Origin: Flavobacteriales bacterium
Lineage (GTDB): Bacteria > Bacteroidota > Bacteroidia > Flavobacteriales_F > PHOS-HE28
Assembly (NCBI GenBank): GCA_016717225.1
Contig: JADKGB010000010.1
Coordinates: forward strand, 1-16,098
Reading direction: 5' to 3'
Length of the DNA stretch: 16,098 nt
The first letter of the stretch is position 1. Each line of letters starts with the position of its first letter. Both the position numbers and the translations under genes were made by a program. Under the pieces are notes generated by a model. It saw nothing but the letters and a program-made list of their open reading frames with translations. It made no database searches and was not told where the DNA came from. This document shows, piece after piece, positions 1-6,189 of the stretch.

Positions 1-137
1 GGGCAACCGGCCAAGTTGATGCGTGGAAGTGGTGAAATGTGGCACGGATACGGATCCCGCGCCAGCGAAGAACGCGGACCTGTATAGCCGGTGAGCTATC
101 TGGCCGTCCTTTTCGTCAGCGATCTCGGATCTGGAAC

Positions 138-145
138 TACTTTTC
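138..145 (+). promoter_or_regulatory. Putative -7 promoter box of the first T9SS cargo gene
   Basis: TACTTTTC matches the Bacteroidota -7 consensus TAnnTTTG at seven of eight positions and lies 18 bp before the ATG at 163. A T-rich TTTTC at about 110-114 sits at roughly the right distance for a -33 element. No Shine-Dalgarno sequence is visible between box and start. It is a short degenerate motif, so it is only a candidate. Confidence 0.4.
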
Positions 146-162
146 ATCCAACAGAGAATGCC

Positions 163-585
163 ATGTCAGCTACAACGACCCGTACAAGGCAGGTCATCCA
201 GCACGGCCGATCTGGCTGGTTCATTCTTCTGTGCCTGTGGTTTTCCTACAGACCGCTAGATGCCAGATGCCAGAACGTGATCTGGTCCGAGGATTTTACC
301 TCGGGGTATCCACTTTTCCAGCAGGACATCCAGCAGAATGGTCCGGCCGGATCCAGATGGATCGTCTCCTCCTCTGCAGGGCATCCACACCCCTGTATGC
401 ACATCGCGCCGGTGAACGATACGACATGGCAGGCCATCGGGACCGGTCCTATACATGCTTGGTTCGACCTGGCGATCCCTGACACGGCCGTTAGCATCGA
501 ACTGAGTTACGCCGCACACGGCATCAGTGCGTGTGGGAGCTGGGCCGGGTCTGGGTCGTGCCAGTATCATTCACTCCCACTATAG
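163..585 (+). CDS. Multidomain T9SS-secreted protein, N-terminal part (frameshifted)
   Basis: This is the first 140 codons of a protein that continues in another frame from about 562 to 1955; with one base restored it would be about 597 residues. I chose ATG 163 over the upstream GTG at 91 because it starts a normal signal peptide: a basic stretch (RTRQ...HGR), then a hydrophobic core (WFILLCLWFSY) and a likely cleavage near ARCQ. The mature part opens with W-x-EDF and resembles the lectin-like/MAM-like jelly-roll domains often found at the start of Bacteroidota cargo proteins. The frame hits TAG at 583-585 with missing sequence continuing in frame +3. Reading the CC at 561-562 as CCC rejoins the frames as GSGSCPVSFTP. 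Its exact substrate is not recognisable. Confidence 0.7.
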   Translation: MSATTTRTRQVIQHGRSGWFILLCLWFSYRPLDARCQNVIWSEDFTSGYPLFQQDIQQNGPAGSRWIVSSSAGHPHPCMHIAPVNDTTWQAIGTGPIHAWFDLAIPDTAVSIELSYAAHGISACGSWAGSGSCQYHSLPL

Positions 586-1955
586 GAACCGGTGCATCAC
601 AGAGACTGGACAAAACCCTTGACGGACGTTACCAACTCGGTCCTGACATCAGTGGCAGGCTGGGCACCCTTCCGCCGTATTCTGGCAAGCTTCCATGGGG
701 CCATACGCTGCGCCTTGTTTTCGAGTGGAGGAACGGTCTTCCGATGGGTCCTCCGATGGCGGTGGACGATCTCTCTTTGACGGTGAGCACCTGCAGTAGC
801 CCGATAGGTCTTCAACTCACGCAGGCAACGTCGACCTCTGCTGCTCTGACTTGGGCAACGGATGTTGAGGGTTCTTATGCCGTTGAAGCACGCAATGCGT
901 ATCAATACGATCCTTTCGTTCCTGGCTTTCTGGTCGGGTCCGGTTCGACGGATTCGGGCTTCCATTCTATAAGCGGCTTGTTGACCGGAATGCGTTCTTA
1001 CACGGCGAGTGTTCGGCGCACATGCGTCAATGGGTCTTTCAGCGTGTGGTGTGAGCCTGTGCCCTTTTCGACAGCGCCAGGATGCGACGGCGCGTTGCTC
1101 TCCCTGGAGGCGGAAGAGTATCTCTTGGAAGGCGCCGACCACAGCCGTGTGATCTGTCCAGGGGTCCAAGGCGAAGCAGTTACGGTGACAACGTTGTCCT
1201 TCATGGCCGATGAACCGATGACCGTCTTCAATGGACCAGGAGAAGACTCACCGGTGTTGGGGATCTATACCGGCAATGTCTCCGATGAGGTCCTATCCTC
1301 TACGGACTATAGCGGCTGCCTGACCTTCCAGAATATCCCGATGTCCGTGTATGTGACAACCTATCTTCAGGCTTCCGTTTCGTGTGGGCCGAAGGAACAC
1401 CTTGTACCATGGGGTTTGTCCGCTACCGATATCAGCGATCATGGGGCGTTGGTACAATGGAACTGCCTTGGTTGCGACGACTATTCAGCTTACGTGGAGT
1501 ATGGTCCAATAGGATTCGCTCCTGGTCAAGGAATGATAGCCGGTGATGGCACTGTGTTAGTGTCGGACAGCGGTTCGGTACGGCTCAATGGTCTATCATC
1601 GGGCACCGCATACGAGGTCTGCGTCCGTGCCGGATCCGGACCGTGGGACTGGTCAGGTGATGGGCCGGTGCCGTTCACGACAACCGGGAGCGGCACTGGT
1701 ATCGACGAGGAAGGAACCGCTATCATCCGTCTGGCACCGAATCCCGCGAGCGACCTGGTCGAGGTATGGATAGCAGGTGACGATCAACGGATCGACCTGA
1801 TAGATGCGCAAGGGCGCACATGCCGATCCTTGGCACTCCCGACCGGTATAGAGCGACAGCAAAGGATCCAACTGTCCGACCTGCCAACGGGGGTGTACAT
1901 AGTGGCCATATTCGGCAACGATGGGAGACGGTCTGCGTTCCTGATCAAGTACTGA
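531..1955 (+). CDS. Multidomain T9SS-secreted protein, C-terminal part (FN3, CUB-like, FN3, sorting domain)
   Basis: This continues the gene starting at 163. The GTG at 531 is only the edge of the open frame and is not a believable start; coding resumes at about 562. The end of the lectin-like domain (ending AVDDLSLT) is followed by a fibronectin type III-like domain at about 800-1075, a cysteine-containing CUB-like domain at about 1076-1385 (YSGCLTF), and a second FN3-like domain at about 1399-1680 (LSSGTAYEVCVRAG). It closes with a type A T9SS sorting domain over the last 75 or so residues: APNPASD, then DLIDAQGR, then LPTGVYIV and a C-terminal FLIKY. Known cargo of this kind is exported by Sec, crosses the outer membrane through T9SS and is surface-anchored or released. 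The adhesin-like domains suggest binding rather than catalysis, which is inference. Confidence 0.75.
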   Translation: MWELGRVWVVPVSFTPTIGTGASQRLDKTLDGRYQLGPDISGRLGTLPPYSGKLPWGHTLRLVFEWRNGLPMGPPMAVDDLSLTVSTCSSPIGLQLTQATSTSAALTWATDVEGSYAVEARNAYQYDPFVPGFLVGSGSTDSGFHSISGLLTGMRSYTASVRRTCVNGSFSVWCEPVPFSTAPGCDGALLSLEAEEYLLEGADHSRVICPGVQGEAVTVTTLSFMADEPMTVFNGPGEDSPVLGIYTGNVSDEVLSSTDYSGCLTFQNIPMSVYVTTYLQASVSCGPKEHLVPWGLSATDISDHGALVQWNCLGCDDYSAYVEYGPIGFAPGQGMIAGDGTVLVSDSGSVRLNGLSSGTAYEVCVRAGSGPWDWSGDGPVPFTTTGSGTGIDEEGTAIIRLAPNPASDLVEVWIAGDDQRIDLIDAQGRTCRSLALPTGIERQQRIQLSDLPTGVYIVAIFGNDGRRSAFLIKY

Positions 1956-1957
1956 TA

Positions 1958-1986
1958 CCCCCTCTGGGGCGAGCCTCCATGGCTCG
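1958..1986 (+). terminator. Possible terminator hairpins after the first cargo gene
   Basis: Two adjacent hairpins begin 3 bp after the TGA at 1953-1955. The first is CCCC-TCT-GGGG (1959-1969). The second is CGAGCC-TCCAT-GGCTCG (1970-1986), a perfect 6 bp stem with a 5-base loop. There is no U tract, so this is not a classical intrinsic terminator. Placement directly after the stop is the main support. Confidence 0.35.
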
Positions 1987-2051
1987 TGCATTTGAGCTAA
2001 CAGACTTCTACCAAGACACCTGCGTGGATGGTCGCGCGAAGGGAAGATAGG

Positions 2052-2059
2052 TAGCTTCG
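2052..2059 (+). promoter_or_regulatory. Candidate -7 box upstream of the second cargo gene
   Basis: TAGCTTCG fits TAnnTTTG with one mismatch and has the TTCG ending seen in other candidate boxes here. It lies about 110 bp upstream of the ATG at 2163, so the leader would be unusually long. A GC-rich imperfect hairpin (about 2061-2089, arms CCCGG and CCGGG) would fall at the 5' end of that transcript. Weak evidence. Confidence 0.2.
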
Positions 2060-2162
2060 GAGGCCCGGACAGCGTTTGCCCGGGAGCCTACGTCTTCCTG
2101 CTGAACCACCCGCAGCGGTCACAAGAAAGCGCTATGAACCATCTGTCAAAAAAAAGGCAACC

Positions 2163-3017
2163 ATGCAACACTTGACCACGCGCACAATGCGCACATTCCT
2201 CCTAGGGCTCACACTGGCGTGCGCGGCATCCACCTATTCCCAGTTCGTCCTCGAGCATACCTATTCGGGGGGAAGCCAAACCAATCCTTATAGCAACCAG
2301 TTCTTCTTGATCGACCTGGAAGCCAGTGGCTGGAAGTACTTGCGTGTGGATCGCGTGAACATGGAAGTGGCCCTGTACAACCTGGATCATAGCTTCTGGA
2401 AGTCGGTGTCGTTCAACATGGTGACCACGGTGAACACCTTCGCGGCCGGATGGGACATCTTGTACATCTCCGAGCACCTGTTCGATCTGGACGATGGTCT
2501 CGAGTTCATGTTCACCAATTACAATCCCACAGGTACGCCAAATGCGGTGACGCAGGTGGTGGATGAGGAGAGTGGACAATTGCTGTTCAACGTGGCCTAC
2601 CAGGTCCCCGCCGTTCGCCTGAACTTCCACCAACAGCAATACCCGATCCGGACGACACCAGAGGGCACGAAACTGATCCTCACCTCAACAGCGCCAGGGA
2701 ATGACAGCGCCTATGTGTACGGGTTGGCAGGCGAACTTTCCACTCAAATAGCAGAATCTTGGAATGCGGAGGCTTCGGCCGGAATGCCTGAACTGTTCCC
2801 CAACCCTGCGACGGACGAACTGACGCTGCGGATAGCCGACCCTGAAATGGGGATCACGGTGGAGGTTATCTCCGATGAAGGTCGAGTGGTGTTGAGCCGT
2901 TCCCTGAGCACATCGATTACCACGTTGAACATCGCGGAGTTGGCGGCAGGCCATTATGTGTGTCGATTCTCCGGTGGGAGTCTCGGAGCGCGGGTCGCTT
3001 CTTTCGTGAAGCACTGA
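2163..3017 (+). CDS. T9SS-secreted protein of unknown function
   Basis: The product is 284 residues. ATG 2163 gives MQHLTTRTMRTFLLGLTLAC..., a signal peptide with likely cleavage after STYSQ; ATG 2187, eight codons later, would also work. The upstream open frame lacks signal-peptide character and was not used. The central ~170 residues have no domain I can name; they are rich in aromatic and beta-prone segments and resemble the beta-propeller-like bodies common in Bacteroidota secreted proteins. The last ~75 residues are a T9SS sorting domain: LFPNPATDEL, then VEVISDEGRVV, LNIAELAAGHYV and a basic end (SFVKH). The stop lies only 3 bp from the stop of the convergent barrel gene, so the two 3' ends must share any termination signal. 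Surface or extracellular location follows from the tail; function is unknown. Confidence 0.8.
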   Translation: MQHLTTRTMRTFLLGLTLACAASTYSQFVLEHTYSGGSQTNPYSNQFFLIDLEASGWKYLRVDRVNMEVALYNLDHSFWKSVSFNMVTTVNTFAAGWDILYISEHLFDLDDGLEFMFTNYNPTGTPNAVTQVVDEESGQLLFNVAYQVPAVRLNFHQQQYPIRTTPEGTKLILTSTAPGNDSAYVYGLAGELSTQIAESWNAEASAGMPELFPNPATDELTLRIADPEMGITVEVISDEGRVVLSRSLSTSITTLNIAELAAGHYVCRFSGGSLGARVASFVKH

Positions 3018-3020
3018 GCC

Positions 3021-4169
3021 CTACTCGCACCTGAGCACCACCAGCTGGTTGTGCTTCCGCGAGGTCTTGATGAGCAATCGCTCTTTGCCCTTTCCGCGCC
3101 GCACGGTGCAGCTGGCCGTACTGGGGGACACACGTCCTTCGTTGTGGGCCACCACCAGCAGGAAGTTCCAGCCGTGGCGCAGGTCCAGGGCCAACCGCAA
3201 GGGATCCTTCGTGAGCGCGTAGCCGCTGAGCACGGGCACTTCATTCAGGAAGACGCTGATGGTGTCTCCGTCGATCTCGGCATCATCCCACAAGCGCAGG
3301 GCGATGCGGTGCTGGTGCGTGTGCAGTGTGGCGAGGGTATCGGTGCGTCGGTCCGCGAAGTCCACCATCGGCGGCGGGAGGGGCGGCAAGGCTTTGCGCT
3401 TCTTGCCGATGTAGTAGCGGGTGATGAGCGCGACGTGGTTGTCGCTGGCGCTGTAGCTGGCCGTGTTGGTTCCCAGTCCGGCACGGGTCTCCCAAGCGTT
3501 CGCGCCATCGAGGTGGACGACGTATCGCAGGGCTACTTCCAACCGGTCCTTGCCCGATGCGCCGATGCGCGCGAACTCGGGTGCCAGATACGGGCGCACA
3601 TTACGCCCCGCAGTGGTGACGGCGCGGTAGCCGTTGAGCTCACGCACCAGCTCATCGGAACGCTGCAGCGTGAGCCCGAACCCGATACCGAACTTGAGCA
3701 CCGTCTCCTTGTTCCGCTTGGGCCACTGCTGCACCCACGCGCGCGCTTCGATCCGTTTGCTCGCGTGATACACGCTGTTGGTCACACTGTCCAACCCAAG
3801 GAGGTACCCATTGAGACCCCATGTACCTGCAAGCGCGAAACCGAAGCGATCGCGAAAGGTCACCGCTATGCCACCATCGATCATTCCGCCCAGCCACGGG
3901 ATGCTGCTCGCGTCGGCGCTACCGGTGCTGTGGTTCAAGCTGGCCATCTGCACCGACATACCGAAGCCGATGAACCCGCGCGGCTCGAAGTCGCGGGGCC
4001 GTTCGATGTCATCGGTATTCAAAACGCTGCCCAAACCGGTTAGGCCAGAGAAGAGAGTGCCTGGGATCCAGCTGCTGCCACCGCCCGAACCGGCGATGCC
4101 GCCCAGCAACGATTGCGCGTGCGAGCACACGGCCAGCGCCGCGAACAGGATAGAGGCAAGTGGTCGCAT
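3021..4169 (-). CDS. Outer-membrane beta-barrel protein with Bacteroidota C-terminal beta domain
   Basis: The product is 382 residues. ATG at 4167-4169 (minus) was preferred to the GTG at 4202 because it begins a clean signal peptide (MRPLASILFAALAVCSHAQ). After a glycine/serine-rich linker (GGIAGSGGGSSW), residues ~60-250 alternate hydrophobic and polar residues with aromatic strand ends (GFIGFGMSV, GFALAGTWGLNGY, LKFGIGFGLTL, ALITRYYIGKK), as in outer-membrane barrels. A proline-rich joint (LPPLPPP) leads to a ~100-residue C-terminal domain with IALRLWDDAEIDGDTISVFLN, LRHGWNFLLVVAHNEGR and a final HNQLVVLR pattern. I recall this domain from many Bacteroidota secreted and envelope proteins, where it has no assigned function. 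No T9SS tail is present. It may be a channel, receptor or structural porin; the sequence does not say which. Confidence 0.75.
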   Translation of the reverse strand: MRPLASILFAALAVCSHAQSLLGGIAGSGGGSSWIPGTLFSGLTGLGSVLNTDDIERPRDFEPRGFIGFGMSVQMASLNHSTGSADASSIPWLGGMIDGGIAVTFRDRFGFALAGTWGLNGYLLGLDSVTNSVYHASKRIEARAWVQQWPKRNKETVLKFGIGFGLTLQRSDELVRELNGYRAVTTAGRNVRPYLAPEFARIGASGKDRLEVALRYVVHLDGANAWETRAGLGTNTASYSASDNHVALITRYYIGKKRKALPPLPPPMVDFADRRTDTLATLHTHQHRIALRLWDDAEIDGDTISVFLNEVPVLSGYALTKDPLRLALDLRHGWNFLLVVAHNEGRVSPSTASCTVRRGKGKERLLIKTSRKHNQLVVLRCE

Positions 4170-4262
4170 CTGCGGTTGCCTACGAAGATCGGGCCTTGGC
4201 ACGAATTACGCGCCATGTTCGTTCAGACCTAGATAGGCAATGGGTCCGCGTGATGTGCCCCC

Positions 4263-4460
4263 CCGCTCCCGCCAGTGTTCCCGGCCCAAGGCGATCGTGC
4301 GTCCGATCGAGAACAGGCCGGGGTCACTAGTTGGTCGAGGCTCTTCCGCAGTGCGATGATGATCGCGGTCTCTTGTCATCTCTTGGGATTCCGGTGCCAC
4401 CAGTCGCCGCGCCGCGCATGGCGGAGCTATCGGTTGCGGCGGGAAGACTGGCGGTAGCGG
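4263..4460 (+). repeat. Interspersed ~198 bp repeat with terminal inverted repeats, copy 1
   Basis: Copy 1 of a three-member direct repeat family (others at 7715-7913 and 8356-8551), roughly 85 percent identical by eye over the full length. The left end CCGCTCCCGCCAGTGTTCCC is mirrored on the right: the reverse complement of the right end begins CCGCTACCGCCAGTCTTCCC, so only two of these 20 positions differ. Internal arms also pair: CCCGGCC (4281-4287) with GGCCGGG (about 4316-4322), and CCCAAG (4285-4290) with CTTGGG (4382-4387). No target-site duplication and no transposase are evident. It looks like a MITE-like non-autonomous element or a structured intergenic repeat. Its right end lies 38 bp before the candidate -7 box of the next gene. 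Confidence 0.8.
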
Positions 4461-4497
4461 GCAATGAGCAATGCTGCTCCATTCAGGATGAACCCCC

Positions 4498-4505
4498 TAT
4501 TTTCG
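4498..4505 (+). promoter_or_regulatory. Putative -7 box of the DNRLRE cargo gene
   Basis: TATTTTCG matches TAnnTTTG at seven of eight positions and is 22 bp before the ATG at 4528, giving a short leader without a Shine-Dalgarno sequence. The region where a -33 element would lie is just downstream of repeat copy 1. Confidence 0.4.
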
Positions 4506-4527
4506 CTACCAAACTCATTCAGGCAAG

Positions 4528-5403
4528 ATGAAGACATCCTTACTCCGTTCCGTTCTCCTGGCAATTCCACTTTCGCTGCATTGCTTGGCACAGGAGACTC
4601 TGATACTGCAGCCCGACGCGACTGCTGGGAAGGATGCAGTTCTGCATGGTCTGGCGACCGAGGCGAACAACAACTGGGGATCCACGAACCAATTCCCAGC
4701 AGCGGCTTGGACATTCCAAGGAGCCGCTGGCACGTTGAGGACCGTGATCGATTTCGATCTCTCCAGCATCCCAACGGGTTCAACTGTCGTCAGCGCATAC
4801 TTGTCCCTGTACGCATACGACGTTGACAATGGATTCGGCCTCCACTCGACGTTGAGCGGATCCAACGCGGGTTGGCTGCAACGGGTCACCACCGCGTGGA
4901 ACGAGAACACCGTCACCTGGAACACACAACCCAACAGCACCTCCGTAAACCAGGTAGCGACGCCTCAGCTCAACACCCCCACCGCGAACATCATCGACCT
5001 CGAAGTTTCGCAATTGGTGCAGGACATGGTGAATGATCCAGGGAACAGTCACGGCTTCCTCTTGCGTCTACAGAACGAGACCATCTACCGCCGGTTGAAC
5101 TTCGCTTCGAGCGACCACGCGAACACCGCGCTCCACCCACGTCTTATCGTCACCTACCTCGAACCGATCGCATCGGACAGTTGCTTCACGTTGCAGCCTG
5201 GAGCCGCTGCGGGAAAGGATGCCGTGTTGCATGGGTTGGTCTCTGAGGCGAACAATAACTGGGATCCTGGATCAGTTCCCGGCAGCGGCTTGGACCTTCC
5301 AAAGTGTCGCGGGGACTTTGCGCAGCGCAGTTGGGTTCGACCTCTCTCAAGTGCCGAGCGATGCGATCATCACTTCCGCCTACCTGTCCCTGTATGCTTA
5401 TGA
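4528..5403 (+). CDS. DNRLRE/CBM96-like T9SS-secreted protein, N-terminal part (frameshifted)
   Basis: ATG 4528 begins a signal peptide (MKTSLLRSVLLAIPLSLHCLAQ). The mature protein starts with a DNRLRE-type domain of about 190 residues (LQPDATAGKDAVLHG, TLRTVIDFDLSSIPTGS, SAYLSLYAYD, VTWNTQP, DLEVSQLVQDMVND, GFLLRLQNE). This is the jelly-roll fold known from surface and carbohydrate-binding proteins. A second copy begins at about 5191, but after EANNNW (about 5262) this frame turns into nonsense and ends at 5403, while the second copy continues in another frame. Aligned with the first copy at DNA level, the second lacks one G in GGGG (5261-5263) and one C at 5273. Restoring both gives NNWGSWIQFPAAAW, closely matching NNWGSTNQFPAAAW of copy 1. 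The repaired protein would be about 499 residues. Confidence 0.8.
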   Translation: MKTSLLRSVLLAIPLSLHCLAQETLILQPDATAGKDAVLHGLATEANNNWGSTNQFPAAAWTFQGAAGTLRTVIDFDLSSIPTGSTVVSAYLSLYAYDVDNGFGLHSTLSGSNAGWLQRVTTAWNENTVTWNTQPNSTSVNQVATPQLNTPTANIIDLEVSQLVQDMVNDPGNSHGFLLRLQNETIYRRLNFASSDHANTALHPRLIVTYLEPIASDSCFTLQPGAAAGKDAVLHGLVSEANNNWDPGSVPGSGLDLPKCRGDFAQRSWVRPLSSAERCDHHFRLPVPVCL

Positions 5404-5750
5404 TTCGGACAATGGATTCGGCTTGCATTCCACGCTGAGCGGATCCAACGCCGCGTGGATCCGACGCATTACCACACCTTGGAATGAAGGTACTGTTACC
5501 TGGAACACGCAACCCACGGCGACGAACATCGATCAAGTGCTCGTTCCACTGATCGATGACCCGCAGGCAAGTCTCCTCGATGCGGATGTGACCGCGCTTG
5601 TGCAAGCCATGGTGGATGACCCGGCCAACAGCCATGGCTTCCTGTTGCGTTTGCAGGATGAGACCTACTACCGCCGTTTGAACTTCGCCTCCAGCGATCA
5701 TGTGAACCCAGCCTTGTGGCCACGACTGGATGTATGCTACCAATCGACCT
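4606..5750 (+). repeat. Internal tandem duplication (~585 bp unit) inside the DNRLRE cargo gene
   Basis: The unit beginning near 4606 (TGCAGCC) recurs near 5191, an offset of 585 bp. At the far end, matching RRLNFASS codons lie at an offset of 583 bp. The two units therefore align without net length change except for the 2 bp lost near 5261-5273. The copies have diverged mainly at synonymous positions, so this is an established domain duplication rather than an assembly repeat. Confidence 0.75.
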
Positions 5751-6025
5751 CAGCGATCCAGACAGCCAGTGGACCTGCGTCAAGCGTATTGCACCTGTTC
5801 CCGAACCCCGCGATGAGCGAGGTAACCATAGACTTGGGTACCCGTGCAGCCGGTGAAAGCGTGGAGGTACACGTGATGGATCATAGCGGAAGGACTGCGC
5901 TTCGCTTTGCGATGCGCACAAACAGCGCGCGGCTTGACCTGTCTGGACTGGCATCCGGCTCTTATGTGGTCCGGGCCAACACATCCACAGGGTTGCTCAC
6001 GTCGCCTCTGGTGGTTGTGAAGTGA
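5219..6025 (+). CDS. DNRLRE/CBM96-like T9SS-secreted protein, C-terminal part
   Basis: This is the rest of the gene starting at 4528; real coding in this frame resumes at about 5274 (QFPAAAWTF), and the upstream start of the open frame is an artefact. It carries most of the second DNRLRE-like domain (to about 5750), strongly similar to the first domain at both DNA and protein level (SAYLSLYAYD, DNGFGLHSTLSGSNA, VTWNTQP, RRLNFASSDH). It ends with a T9SS sorting domain: LFPNPAMSEVTIDL, VHVMDHSGRTAL, LDLSGLASGSYVVRA, SPLVVVK. The gene is best read as one secreted two-domain binding protein. The indels fall in short homopolymers, so sequencing error is more likely than inactivation. Confidence 0.8.
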   Translation: MPCCMGWSLRRTITGILDQFPAAAWTFQSVAGTLRSAVGFDLSQVPSDAIITSAYLSLYAYDSDNGFGLHSTLSGSNAAWIRRITTPWNEGTVTWNTQPTATNIDQVLVPLIDDPQASLLDADVTALVQAMVDDPANSHGFLLRLQDETYYRRLNFASSDHVNPALWPRLDVCYQSTSAIQTASGPASSVLHLFPNPAMSEVTIDLGTRAAGESVEVHVMDHSGRTALRFAMRTNSARLDLSGLASGSYVVRANTSTGLLTSPLVVVK

Positions 6026-6137
6026 CCGGGTAGAGGTTAGAGTTCCAGGCCTCGCGCAATGGGCTCGCGTGGGATGTCACTCGGCTCGCGCAAACCAGCT
6101 GCTCAGGGCAACCGAGCGAGAACTGGAAGACCTCAAA

Positions 6138-6145
6138 TACATTTA
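6138..6145 (+). promoter_or_regulatory. Candidate -7 box upstream of the 6190 gene
   Basis: TACATTTA matches TAnnTTTG at seven of eight positions and is 45 bp before the chosen ATG at 6190. No obvious -33 TTG was found. The rest of the 6026-6189 gap contains three CTCGCG hexamers (6051, 6064, 6085) of unknown meaning. Confidence 0.3.
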
Positions 6146-6189
6146 GCCGCCACTCCTTGGAAACAACGCTGCAAGACTTCCGTCGCTCT

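Larger units (their letters stand above)
4170..4527. other. Intergenic region between divergent genes
   Basis: This 358 bp region separates the start of the minus-strand barrel gene from the plus-strand DNRLRE cargo gene. It holds repeat copy 1 (4263-4460) and the candidate -7 box at 4498. On the minus side a TAATTCG (4202-4208) resembles a -7 box one base short, about 33 bp from the barrel gene's ATG. The short open frames crossing the repeat have no signal peptide, conserved start or recognisable product, so I call no gene here. Confidence 0.6.

Noticed and set aside
1..162. Gene end or RNA at the left edge
   Set aside because: No open frame with coding features and no tRNA-like fold is seen; only the candidate -7 box at 138 is supported.
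597..1169. Minus-strand open frame opposite the first cargo gene
   Set aside because: The plus strand encodes clear FN3 and CUB-like domains; the minus translation has no coherent features.
2061..2090. GC-rich hairpin as a riboswitch before the second cargo gene
   Set aside because: It is a single imperfect stem without a conserved ligand-binding core, so it does not match a known riboswitch layout.
3051..4043. Long plus-strand open frame (330 codons) opposite the barrel gene
   Set aside because: It lacks a signal or recognisable domain and is rich in residues expected from antisense reading; the minus frame has a signal peptide and barrel features.
4263..4460. Coding frames through the repeat copies
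   Set aside because: Reading frames are not kept among copies (2 bp gap in copy 3, stops differ) and substitutions do not favour third codon positions.
6051..6090. Three CTCGCG hexamers as iterons or operator repeats
   Set aside because: They are short, unevenly spaced and common in DNA of this composition.
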